This document shows, piece after piece, positions 23,015-34,216 of a DNA stretch of 64,000 bases. The translations under genes and the position numbers were made by a program. How positions within the stretch are numbered: position 1 is the stretch's first letter; every line of letters begins with the position of its first letter. This stretch comes from Apiotrichum sp. Y4204. Lineage: Eukaryota > Basidiomycota > Tremellomycetes > Trichosporonales > Trichosporonaceae. A model generated the notes under the pieces. It was not told the origin of the DNA and did not search any database. It worked only from the letters and a program-made list of their open reading frames with translations. The stretch lies in the NCBI GenBank assembly GCA_025531455.1, contig JAMYHL010000037.1, positions 186,001 through 250,000 on the forward strand, given 5' to 3'.

Positions 23015-26000
23015 GCTGTTTGCGACAAGTGGCGAGATTTGTGTCAATGACAAAGTAGGTCGACAGAGATTTCTGAGCATTTGTAAGCGGTGGTGGAAAC
23101 CGGTCACGGAAGCGGGAGCATTTTGAGAGCCCTGATTCGGATATAGCGTACATCCGCGCTTTATCTGAGATCGACAAACCTCAAGGAAGTACGGAAATAC
23201 GACAACACGCCATCAGATGGCACCATTTATCATAGGCCGGAGGCCCAGCCGGCCCAAGTGTCCAAGTTATCGTAAGCCAATGCCTCCCAGTCTGCGTGAT
23301 ATACGTGATCTGTGCATGTGCATGCACGTGTTTGCTTGCATGTCGGCCATGTCGGCATGGAGCGTATCTTGAGCCACTGGGGTGGACGGAGGATTGGTGG
23401 ACGAGAAGTGACCGAGACTGAAGGGCATCGGTGCAGTCCCTCTAGCAAAATCACGGGCCAGTCGCAGTTTGTGATGCCGCAATCATGGGGTTTCCCATCG
23501 GCGGGCGTTGTCACGCACCACTCTCCGACACGACGCGCCCTCGCCATTGTCGGCCTCTCCGTCGTGAACCTTACCAGGCTCTCCGCAAAATTTGTCATAT
23601 CCCGAAGCTTTCCGTTTCACCCGCACCGTGCCTCTTGGAGCTGACCGCAAGCACATTATCGTGATTGTACATGGGACATCATGTCACGCCGAAGGCAACT
23701 TACATTCTCAAGGCTTTGGGGCAATGGGAACGGGTCACTCTACTTGGATACTCCTCTCAGAGCGGGTGCTCTGGATTCAGCCGTGCATGTACTCTGACCT
23801 ACCAGGCCATGCTACGCGTGTGGCAATGCCCTGGCGGCCTGACCAGAGATGCGATTATGAGACTCCGGGATGACATTCGAGGCTTATCGACCAGGATGAT
23901 AAGACCGGAGATCATCACATCACGTATCCCGCAGCCTTTCGTGTGTCTCGCGGCACGCACATCTTGAAACGAGTGGCTGTCAGTCTCAATTGGTCGACAA
24001 TTAGCTGAGGCCGCTAATGCACGCATGGTGCGGTCTAAGAGTGAAACGGATCCGCACTACAGCGCACATATAGCACGGTAGCCAAGCCTCACCGCAAGGT
24101 TGCCGAGGTTATGTGAGATGTTTCTTTCCTCCCCTTGTCTGAATGATGGATGCCTCTTGCTAAACAATATGCTCGCGAGAAAAACAGTCGTGGTAGCTTG
24201 TCAATGTACGCTTACTTTATATGTTCCATCAATACTGGACTGGAGATCTAAAGAGTCAATTAGCTGGATTCCAGGAATGTGGTGTGGCGTTCGCATGTGG
24301 TCACAAGGACAAGGAAAGTTCAATGGCTTGACGGGTTCCTTGTAAGCTCGGAACTGATAGTACGCACTCCAGACCTTGCTGGAGCCGATACTATGAAGGA
24401 ATCTGTGTCTGGAGCACGACTTGAATTACCCGAAATGCCATGCTCGACGCTGAGCAGAGGAGCTCTGCGATATCCTTGATCCATTTTTAGTGAAAAAAAA
24501 AAAAAAAAGAAAAAAAAGAAAAAAAAAAAGATGTAGTTTGAATTGTCAAATCGAAGGCATCTGCCAGCTAGGGCCAGCTGACGATGCGTTTTAGCCGACA
24601 CGAGTATCCCGGACGAGCAATCGGGGCCTCTAGCCCACACTGACCCTCCCCTCTGCCAGGGTCGGCGTGTGGATCTCATCTATCTTGCCGGGGGCTCCGG
24701 AGATCGCCAAAGCCCATGAGGCCGTGAATCAAGGAGTTCGGCCAGACGGCCAGTGGGCCCTGCGATCCGCGGGAGTCGGCCCAGGCTCGACAAGCACTGG
24801 CCATTCAATCACGACTCTTTCAGGCCGAGAGGGTTCATCTGACCGGGTGAAAGCACGCAAATAACAATTGGCCTAGTTCTGCTCCACGCCCAATTAAGCC
24901 ACGATCCACAAGTCGGCGCAGCATTACTCATCGTGGCTTTGGCCGTCACCTTGTGCAATACTCTCCTGCCATGCGAGACATTCAAGTGTGGTAACTTCAT
25001 AGACCCTGAGACAGGGCGACCACGAGGGATGGTTGGGGGCATGATGTCCTCTCCGCAGCCCGCAGTTGCCAACTCGACGAGATGCTAGGGGCATTTCTGA
25101 AAATCGGGCGACATCCTGAAAGGGCATGGAGATCTGGAGACCGACGTTGTGAAACTCGGGAATGAGCACAGTATGTTCTGAGGCTTGCACACCTCGTCTT
25201 TCTCTCGGCAACAAACTCACGACTTCGGGATCAGATCGATCAGATAGTCACCCGATTAGGAGGTCGGTGGCGTCGATCCCGGTGGCGTTTCTGATCGGGC
25301 ACGTTGGATGGAATTCGTTCCAGATGTATTCATACGCTGTCCGACAGCTTTCGAACGCAGTTACGATTACGAGCGGGAAGACGATGACCGGGAACACCAG
25401 AACCGGCAGAAGCAGTGGCCATGGTGCTGATTGCGCCTTGGCCTGCCGGCACACCGATTGCGCGGTATCCGTACTCGAGAAGTGCGTGGTGCTTCTGAAC
25501 CTGCCCTGGCCTAGATGGCATGTTTTACGATGCCCCCACTGTCAGCAACCTCACGTGAGGTCAAGGTCGGAGACACGGAGCTTCTCGAAAAAGTCGGACA
25601 TCAGGTGCGTTCTAATACAGTCATACCGACCGTGCGGTGCACCCATCACGCTGACAGAGTTCATGCATGACAGATGGCCGCATGGCACACCAAACGCCAC
25701 TTCTTGATAGCTAATCGGGCAACTGGCAAAGTGGACAGACCTTGAGACAGTCAGGGCTAAGAGAGATCCCGCCACCTCGGGCTTTATGAGCCGATGGTGC
25801 TGTAGATCTATGCTGGCCGTGTTCGGCCTTCTAACACGCCGGGGAGCTGCGAAGTTTGTATGATGGTGGCGCGTCGCACTCTCACGCTGGTGTAACCGCG
25901 AAGAAATGAGTGTCAAGGGGAGGTCAATCGGGAATAAGAGAGCAGCTCTTGCGTGTTTGGTCAAAAAAATTAGGCTCTGTACGGCATGGGTTGTCACCAC

Positions 26001-29000
26001 GTTGGCAAACTTACCAAAGTCAGAGACTTCAGCTGTTTGCACAAGGGGAACGGACAAACCTATAACCATGTATGCGGTGCATAGGCTGCGGGCGAGCCAG
26101 GAGGGTGCATGTGTGTGTTAATATCCTTTGTTATGATGTTGACGAGGCTGATATAATCAGCGTGGTGATATAGTAAGCTTCTGTGTGCTTCTGTGTGGGC
26201 AGTCATAGTGTGAGAGAGAGTCAAAACGCCCGATTCCTGCGGTTGTACATGGCGCAGTGGCAAGCTGGAATCACAGTTCCGGAGCTTCTGTTCCCATTGA
26301 CAGTCTCCATCTTTCCAATCGGTCGTATTCTCCTTGCCCCTTGAACTAGTGCATGTTCGCAGTCTGCGCCCTATGCTCTAACGAGGGATGAAGCTCCCCG
26401 CGGTCCCCGATCCATTTAATCGCATTCTGCGCCAGGCGCGCCAAGTTGCCTGCCCCATGCCACATGTCCTGTCTTGTCTCGTCACCATGCCGCGTGCCGT
26501 TCGCAAATGAAGCAGTCAGGTGCCAGTTGCGCCAGTTGGGAGGGGTCAGCGGCGCCCAGTACAGGCATAACGGCAAAACGAGTACTTTCAGGGTCAATGG
26601 AGAACTCGTTGCCCCCTTATGCGGGGCGTGGGGGGATGCGAGATCAGGAGTTCAACGAAGAGCAGATCTATGCAAGAGACAGGCGAGAGGGCGCTTTGCT
26701 AGTCCGCCTGAGGGACGGCTGAACTGCAGACACCGCAAACCCGACAAGGGGGGATGGAATTATAAGGTCTTGACAGCCGGGGTAGCAACAGAGCTAAACT
26801 TTGAAGCTTTTCCTGTCCTGCCCTCCTTGCTGCCTACCCGTGTTGCTCGGCGACTGAATGCCTCGGCGCTTCGGGCTTGCTCCAGTCCGCGGCCCATTGG
26901 CCCTATTGAGGATGGTGATATGGGCCGAACTGGCCAAACTATCCTAGATCTCGTTCTAATTCTTGCAGGGAGAGGGGGCTTTGAGTGATGGAGAACTGCT
27001 GTGTAAGTGGCCTGTCGACTCTGTCAGTGGCTGCACGCCGTTGTGCCTGAGTCGGTTTGTCCTACCAGCGAAGCACGACGGACCGAGGCCAAGCCTGCGG
27101 CCTGCAAGCCGTTTGAGAGCACAGGCAACAGTGCGACAAGGCAACAGAGCTTAATCCGGATCTTCTCCCGTCCACGCCGGAGAGTGATTGCTGGGCATGA
27201 ATGGCATGAATGGGCTTCCCGTCTGCAGCCCACCTTTGGGTCGGGAGCGCTTCTCTCAAGCCCCCTTCACATGCTTCACACTGATCCCACCTCGGGCGTT
27301 GCTCCGGCGACATTTCCGCCTCCTGCCGACAGGCGCGACAGGGCGCGGCCGGGCATGCAGCTCTTGCAGGCCAAATGCAGTATGCAGTATGCAGGGCTGA
27401 TTGGCGCGACATCTCTACAGATTCGCAGATTGTCGGATCACCCTCCTTTGGACCGGCTTCTGTCCCTGTGGGTCGTGCGGCGCTAGATGGATTCGCAAAA
27501 GGGCAGAGAATGCAGAGAGAAGAAGCGCAGTAGAGGAGAGGATAATGCTTTCAGTGTGCATGCATGCACTTGAGATGGTCAGTCGTCCGTCCCTCTGCCT
27601 CTGGTCAGTCCCCTTGAGACAACTAGACAACCAGACCCCCCACACACGAGGCATTCCATTACCCTGCATGCCTGCACCCTGTCCAATAACTGCTCCCATG
27701 CATCCCATATGGCAATCTAACCCTCCCTGCTCTCCCCTTGGGCCCTGGACTCCTCAAGGCCCTCCCAGGTCTCCAGACTTTCAGGCCCTTTCATGTCCCA
27801 TCGCCGCGATATCACCGTCCCTGATCACCCCCTCCTTTGGCAACCCCGCCGCCTCCCCCTCCCCCGTCGCCTGTCGGGCCTGATCAAGAACGCAGGAACG
27901 CAACAGCAGAGAGGTACGAACGACATGATGACATGAGGACAGTAGAGGACAGTAGCGTGATATCCCAGGATCTCAAGGAAGGAGATCAGAAGAAAGGCTG
28001 CGAGAGAGAGCGCGAACCAGAGCGCAAGCGAGACCTCCTAACTACAGGCAGGTACTGTGCTGATCGTTCGGATCGTACAGATAGGAGCTTTTCAGCAGCA
28101 CCACCACCACATTCTCTCGTACTGTCGGTACTGTCGGTCCGCCCTTCTGGCCCTCCTCCCTCTCGACTGGATTTCTTCGACTCTATCACATCTCTCAACG
28201 CATCAACACATTTCCATCTCTCCTCTCACCTCCTTCCTCTCCTCTCCTCTCAACTCGATTTCCTTAGTGGCAAACGGTGTGGTGTGGGTCGTCTTCACAA
28301 GTCTACACAGTCCTCTGCACCCACAACGGCCCTCCATCCCCCGACGACGCGACTGGGTCGCTCCTCGCCTCGCTGAACACTGTCGTCGGCCTCCGCGCAC
28401 TGCCCTTCACCCTCTTTACGGCCAGCCGTCTGAACCTCGCCCGACCGTTCCGCGGGATTCAGCGAGTTTGGACAGCCACCTCGTCAACCAAAATCAGCCA
28501 ACTGACTATCATCAGCGGCGTAACCAGGTACATGGGACGTTAGCAACAGCTACAGCTACCCTCGAGCAGCGAGTATCCATTCTGTGAGTAGACTTCCGAT
28601 CTTGTTTGCTGTAGTCGTTCAATGGGCCCTTGTATGAGCACCCAGCCATTGCGATGCGCACAGCGTACACGGCAATTGCTGGCAAAAAGGTTTCCAGCTT
28701 TCCAGGAGCAAGGCACCAAGGACCGGGGCGTCCACCGTCGTACCGTCGGAGGAGGGCCCCCGAAAATCTCGACGTTTGTCTCCATACCAACTGTGGCCCT
28801 GTGGCGCGGTGACAGCCACATTCCTGTCTGCGCCTGGAACATTGGACTTAGCATTTTGTGGCATCCTTCAAAGTTGGCAGGGCAACACATCGCTTCCTGT
28901 GGGCTCGTGCACAGGAAAAGGTTGCATCGTTCCGTGTGGATCACCTATCCACACAATTGAATGGGATTGGCGGGCGGACGCAAAGTCACTGGCGATCGTG

Positions 29001-29296
29001 GCCCGTGGTAACGTGCACGCCGCCGATGTACGCGACGTTCGTTGACAGCAACCGCGATTCTAATCATGCAAGCGCCGCCATTGCCTTGCCATTGTCTGCG
29101 TCTATGAGTAGCTCTCAGGCTCGCGCGTTGCCATGGGCAACCAGAGGCATAGCCAAGGCAGTGCCTGCGGAGAACGAGCTGTAGTTGACTGGGCCTCTCT
29201 ATCCTGTTCTGAAAGGCGGACATCACAGCTGAAAGTCTTATTAACACCGAGCAGTAATCGCCTTGCCGCCGAGTTATTTGTCGTTTTCCTTCCATC
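23015..29296. other. 6.3-kb gene-poor block; right end is probably the MHYT gene leader
   Basis: No convincing gene was found. Both strands carry only frames under about 185 codons without family motifs. On the minus strand 26069-25250 there is a short hydrophobic stretch (LLLPVLVFPVIVFPLVIV) and a canonical-looking 38-nt intron, but no continuous protein can be assembled, so a decayed gene is possible. The part from about 28100 to 29296 is strongly pyrimidine-rich, with possible 5' UTR introns (GTACATGG after 28546; GTGAGTAG after 28584), and looks like the long leader of the gene at 29297. Confidence 0.45.
24493..24529 (+). repeat. Long A-rich tract
   Basis: Adenines interrupted by only two guanines run over 37 bases. 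It could be the remnant poly(A) of a retrotransposed copy or a simple repeat; no target-site duplication or upstream coding remnant was recognised. Confidence 0.8.
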
Positions 29297-32186
29297 ATGC
29301 CGACGTATCCGCCGCAGGAGATCTGGAATGGTAAGCGCGGAAGAAGCACCCAACGGACTGACACTTCAGACGACCAGGCGATCGTTACATGGTACACGAC
29401 GCACCCTATCCCCCTCAACCTGCAAACTGGCGTCCTTATCGCCTCCATTCTCGTCTCCATTCTTGGCTCATATGCGACGCTGTTTGTTCTTGGTCGTCGA
29501 ACATCACCCAGAGGCTTTCGCAATGTGATGCTTCTGCTTCTCGCAGCTGTTTGCTTTGCAGCAGTCGCCGTCTGGGGAATGCACTTCGTCTCGATGATTA
29601 GTATCCGTCTCCACCCGACACCAGCAAAGACGTGGTACCTCTCGGTAAGTGGTCCATGATATTTCCCCAGCAATGGGCTAACGGTACGAGTTCTCTCCGG
29701 GAATGACAGTGCTTTCGCTTTTCGTCCCTCTTGTCGCGACCTCATTCGCATTCTGGTTCTTGGCGTCGGAGTCCCAATTCGTCTACTGGCGTGGTCTCGT
29801 TTCCGGCGTGCTCGTTGGCCTGACCAGTGAGTATTCAATGTTGGCACCTTAGGACTGGCGCGCTGATTGCTTCCCAGTTGGTCTCATGCACTACTCTGCG
29901 GCCTTCAAGCTGCCGTACGTCCGTCCAAGCTACACTGTGGTCACAGTTGTATTCGCGCTGGTCCTCGCGTGCGTGGCCGCTACAGTGGCTCTGGGCCTCT
30001 TCTTCCGTTTGCGCGATCAATGGCAGGATTCGTGGTGGAAACGTGGCATATGTGCACTGGTCCTCGCAGCAGCTGTCTGCGGCATGCACTACCTGGGTCT
30101 CGGCGGTGCCTCGTTCATGATCAAGGACGCCATGATTAACCCCGACACGCTGATGCGCGGTCGAGACCAGGCGAATCGCCTCACGATCGCCATCTCAGTC
30201 ATGTGCGGCTGTATCATTCTCCTATCAATTGTCATTGCTATCACCGACTACCTTATCCGTCGGGATATCCGCAAGAAGGCCCGTCACATCGTCGTTGCCT
30301 CCGCCGCTTTCGACCGCGACGGCAAGCTTCTCGTCCGCCATGACGGTACCATCCCCATGCAGATTATCCAGACCGACGCCGACCTTGGTCGCGTCTTGGG
30401 TGAGCTTGACCCTCGTCGTCCCACGTTCCAATGGCTGTACCAGCTGTCCTTCAACTGGGATGTAATTTCGCCATTCGTTCCCCGCATCCTCCGCGACATC
30501 GCGGGACGATCGGTTAAACACGAGGAGGCGCCCCCCACCAATTCGGACCGCAGCATGGCTCGTACCGCCTGGGAGCAACTTCTCTTCCGTTCTCGCTTCG
30601 TGGAGGCCTGTGTGTTACTTGCTCACCAGCTCGATCTTTCTGTCGAGTCGCTTGGTGTCATGTTTGACCGTGTCCTAACGACGGGTCTTCGTCAAAAGGA
30701 CCCGAACGAAATTGAGGAGAAGGCGGCCACGAGTGACGATGAGTCGTCCATTCACGGTATCACCCTCAGCCTGCAGTCCTCGGAGGGTGTCATGCTCTTC
30801 ATCGTTCGTACCATTGGCAACGGCGCTCCTGCAGCCTACGATCTGCCTGGTGCGGAGAAGATTGCAGGCCTCAGTTCGGACAACGCCGACTCGTACCTCT
30901 CGCGTGGTTACCGTCTCACCGAGACTCGTTTCTTCTCCAAGACCCTTGCCGACCACATGGGCGTCTCCAAATCGGAGATGGACGTGTTTCTCTCGTCTTG
31001 CAAGACTTATGCCAAGCGGGGTACTCGCCCCGTGGTACAGGCTGGTGGTACTTACCTCGGTCTCTTTGGTGTCCGCCCTGCGTCCGACGGTGGTCTCGAT
31101 GTGCTGGTTTACAATTTCGCTCGCCACCAGATCCCGGCCTACCGTCTTCCCGATGTCAGCTATCCCCTCACCCCGGCAATGCAGACATTCGTTCGCTCAT
31201 GTGCCAACCTCACTATGGGAGAATTGCTTGAGCGTTGTAACGAAGCGGTCCAGGACGCCGAAAACTCGGACAACGGATCGCAGATATCCTTGGACGAAAC
31301 CCTTTACGAGTTCCAAGCCGCCATCGCTGTGGCCATTGAGGCTCTCACGATTGCTCTTCGATGCTGGCCGGACCTTCAGCAAACCGCGCGTCTTTCGCCG
31401 GAAATCCTTGACCTGCCCACCTCTGACCAGGACGACAAGGTTCCTGCGCAGATGATAGTGCTGGAGGTTGTACTTGGTGCACCGGAGGCCCGCATAACAC
31501 CGGTTCACTCGCGTGCCTCTGGTGTCCAGGCTCCCGGTGTTCGTTCGGGTCGCAATGACCAAGATAAGCCCCCTCCGCCTTTCGTGTACACCCCTTACAT
31601 TCTCTTCACCAAGTCACAGGCCATGCTGATGCGCGCTCGTACGTGTGCCGACTACCGTCGTCACACGCAGCTAGATCTCGCCCGCTTGTATCCATTCATC
31701 GCTTCCGACGTGGCTGCCGAGATGGACGAATACGACGTGAAGCGTGGTGGACCGAACCTTCCAGCGCTATTTGACGACTCGCCGCGATGGAACCAACGGC
31801 GATCAAAGGCATCGAAGGGTGGTGTTCTTTCTGTGGACACTGGCCGTGGATTCGACGCGGCCGTGGACTACAACGGGATGTCCGTTTCTCCTGGGACTGA
31901 ATCATACGATGGCGAGTCTATTCAGGTTGCGTCAAGTTTCACTGGGCTCATGGGATCAGCAACAGCTCCTGCGGGACGTACGAAGGCCAACGGTGGCGTC
32001 AACGCGGTGGACGAATTCCAAGACGTCGACGATATGCCGCCCTTGTCATCACAAACTGACAGGCCGGGACCACCGGTCTACGCCAACGTACGGACAAAGA
32101 CCGACGGCTGGTTCAACCGCAACCTTCGGGTCCTTCTTGACAATGACCGTGGTGGCCTACTTGCGGACGTCAACCTCGCAGAGTAA
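29297..32186 (+). CDS. Large MHYT-domain membrane sensor protein
   Basis: Four exons (29297-29330, 29370-29644, 29691-29826, 29878-32186) give 917 aa. The first 260 residues are a polytopic domain with about seven TMs. MHYT-type motifs lie at TM ends: AVWGMHFVSM, VGLMHYSAAF and VCGMHYLGLG. This is the MHYT sensor fold, first described in bacterial signalling proteins and proposed to bind copper or a diatomic gas. After the last TM and a basic RRDIRKKAR linker comes a soluble region of about 630 residues with no recognised output domain. It contains helical parts (WEQLLFRSRFVEACVLLAHQ) and an FVYTPYILFTKSQAMLMRAR segment, and the C-terminus is disordered and Ser/Pro-rich. Plasma or internal membrane location is inferred. 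Fungal homologues are little studied. Confidence 0.85.
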
Positions 32187-32491
32187 TCGAGGGTGTTCGG
32201 CGGGAGTTACTATTGGATGTTGCTGGTGTGTGTGGTACTTATATTAGTCACCCGGGAACATCGATCAGGTTTGGTCTTGCTTGGCCTTGTTGTTATAGTT
32301 TGCCGAGCGTTATTGGGCTGGAGGGGTCGCTGCTCCCTCTTCTTGTGTGCGGTGAGACGAGTTTCATCCTGTATATGTATTGGGAATATAGATAGTTGCA
32401 AGCATCGAGGTGCTCAGACCCGGTCTATGGGCAGTTTTGGATGGCTGCCGAAGTGCTGTGTAGATCGTCGCTGGCAAGCGGTCTCTGCCGA
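32187..32491. other. Convergent 3' spacer, no gene seen
   Basis: It lies between the stops of the MHYT gene (+) and the FIST-like gene (-). Nothing further is recognised. Confidence 0.6.
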
Positions 32492-33946
32492 TTAGGACCA
32501 CCAGCGGGCTGTGACAGACGCGCCTGTCACGTTGCACACCGTCGGCTGTGTGCCTGCGGCCCCATAAATGAACCCATCCTCGCTAGCAGCAAGGAAGCCA
32601 GGCATGACGCGAGTCTCACCGGCTGGTGGTGGCTCCGCGAACTCCTGGGCACGCGGCAACGTCGCGAAGCGCAAGCACGACGACAGCGGGAGAATCGGCG
32701 GCGGCGCCTTGGGGCGATGCAGGAACTGGTGTGAGCTTGATTGGCGATCATTTCCTCACCTGGACGACCTGCCCCGGCGCGAGTGTCGCGTCCGTGTCGA
32801 CGCTGAGTGTCCCGCGGCTTGGGTCGCCGGAGAGGATACGGACGATGCGCGGCGCCTGGCATCAGCACAGTCAGATACGCTTCTCACCCTGCCGCTGGTG
32901 TCGCGGATCGACAGCCAAAAGTCCTCGTCCTTGGTCAGCCCCTCGCCCTTTGGCCGTCCCGCGTCGCGGGACTGCAGCGCTGCGATGAGAGTTTGCGTGG
33001 GGTTCGGCGCGCCCTCCATCGCGAGCAGGAGGTTACCGCGAGCCCTGGTGTGAGATCGAGCGAGGTTTCGACTCTCTCACCTCTCAACGACGTATTCCAC
33101 ATCGAGCGGCTCAATGCCGTACACCACCTCGGCGGCTTTGGGCGCCGCGCTCAGCGCGACGCCGACGCTGCCCGTCGAGTGGGCGCTGCCGTTGTGGATC
33201 AGCGTGTTATTCCGGCCGGTAAGGAATGGAGTTGGCGCGGAGACAAGGCCAAGCTGGAGTTAGTGGGATTTCAAGTCAGTTGGTCAGTCAATGCAGATAG
33301 AGGGTAGGGAGCTATCCCTCTAGGCAGAGTCTCGACAAGTGCTACACTCACCGTCGTAGCATCATACTCCGCCAGTCCGGAAATGAGCGTCTGCGGAGTC
33401 GAGTCGGTGAACGCGAGAACTGCGCGGGTCCTAAATCAGTCAGCCTTAAGTTTCCTCATACATCTCAACAAACCGGTCATCGAGGGCCAGCTCCGCCCCG
33501 CTCTCTTCGCCCCGCCAGACGTCCTCCCACCCGCCCTTGCCGACGACGCGCTCGAGCTCGCCCATCTCAGCCCCGCGCACGTCGTCGCTCCAGCTCGTCC
33601 CCAGCCGCTGCCACTTGCCGACCTGGATTGGCGCGCGACCCTCGGTACTGTCCGAAAAAGTGGAAAGATACTCCCCTTCTTCGGCCTGCAGGATCGCAAG
33701 CGTCGCGGTCGGGACGTCGGCGATGTGGAAGCTGCCCGCGTTGGAGGGCGGGAGCGTCGCAATCAGCGCCGAGATGCTCTCTGCTGGGATCGAGGTCGAG
33801 AGCGAGAAGAAGACGGTCGCGCGAGGCGAGACTAGCGACGCGATCACTTCCGGTGTCGGGTGCTCGATCGTGTGCGCCGTTATATGCAGGCTCCGGGAGC
33901 GGGGCAGGGCGAGGCGCCTCGCGGTGTGTCGGAGCGCGCTCAGCAT
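32492..33946 (-). CDS. FIST-domain-like protein with mitochondrial presequence
   Basis: Six exons (33946-33474, 33430-33352, 33253-33081, 33044-32888, 32855-32760, 32725-32492) give 403 aa. The N-terminus (MLSALRHTARRLALPRSRSL) is an Arg-rich amphipathic mitochondrial presequence. The body matches the FIST sensory-domain pattern of eukaryotic 'F-box and intracellular signal transduction' proteins: AVLAFTDSTPQTLISGL, LGLVSAPTPFLTGRNNTL, a Gly/Ser/Val sheet (GSVGVALS), GIEPLDVEYVVE and RIVRILSGDP. It ends FLAASEDGFIYG ... CNVTGASVTARWWS, like fungal members ending in a Trp strand. FIST domains are proposed small-ligand, possibly amino-acid, sensors; no F-box is visible. The first donor (GTTTGTTG) is non-consensus but is the only join keeping frame. 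Confidence 0.65.
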
Positions 33947-34216
33947 GTTGACGTTTGATGTGGGTTTTGTGCAGATGATGGAAATCGAAAAGTGGAGGTC
34001 ACCAGGTTGGTTCAATCGCCTCGGACGCCGAGTCAGCGCAACATGCACCGAATCCTGCTCGAAAACATGCAGTATCGCTCATCACAATCTCCCCACGCCT
34101 CCTACACAGTCCTATGCCAGAAGATGCATTGCTCCTACAACTTGCGGTTACCAGATGAGTCACCAGTTGTCTAGCTCGCTCCTATACTAATCTCAGCTCT
34201 ACTAATATCTGGGTGA

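Noticed and set aside
26446..26988. 180-codon plus-strand frame
   Set aside because: No motif, poor codon bias, and similar-length frames on other strands of the same gene-poor block.
27837..28587. Frames of 176-179 codons in CT-rich DNA
   Set aside because: Ser/Pro/Leu-rich translation is what CT-rich leader DNA always gives. Three frames are open in parallel, so it was treated as 5' leader.
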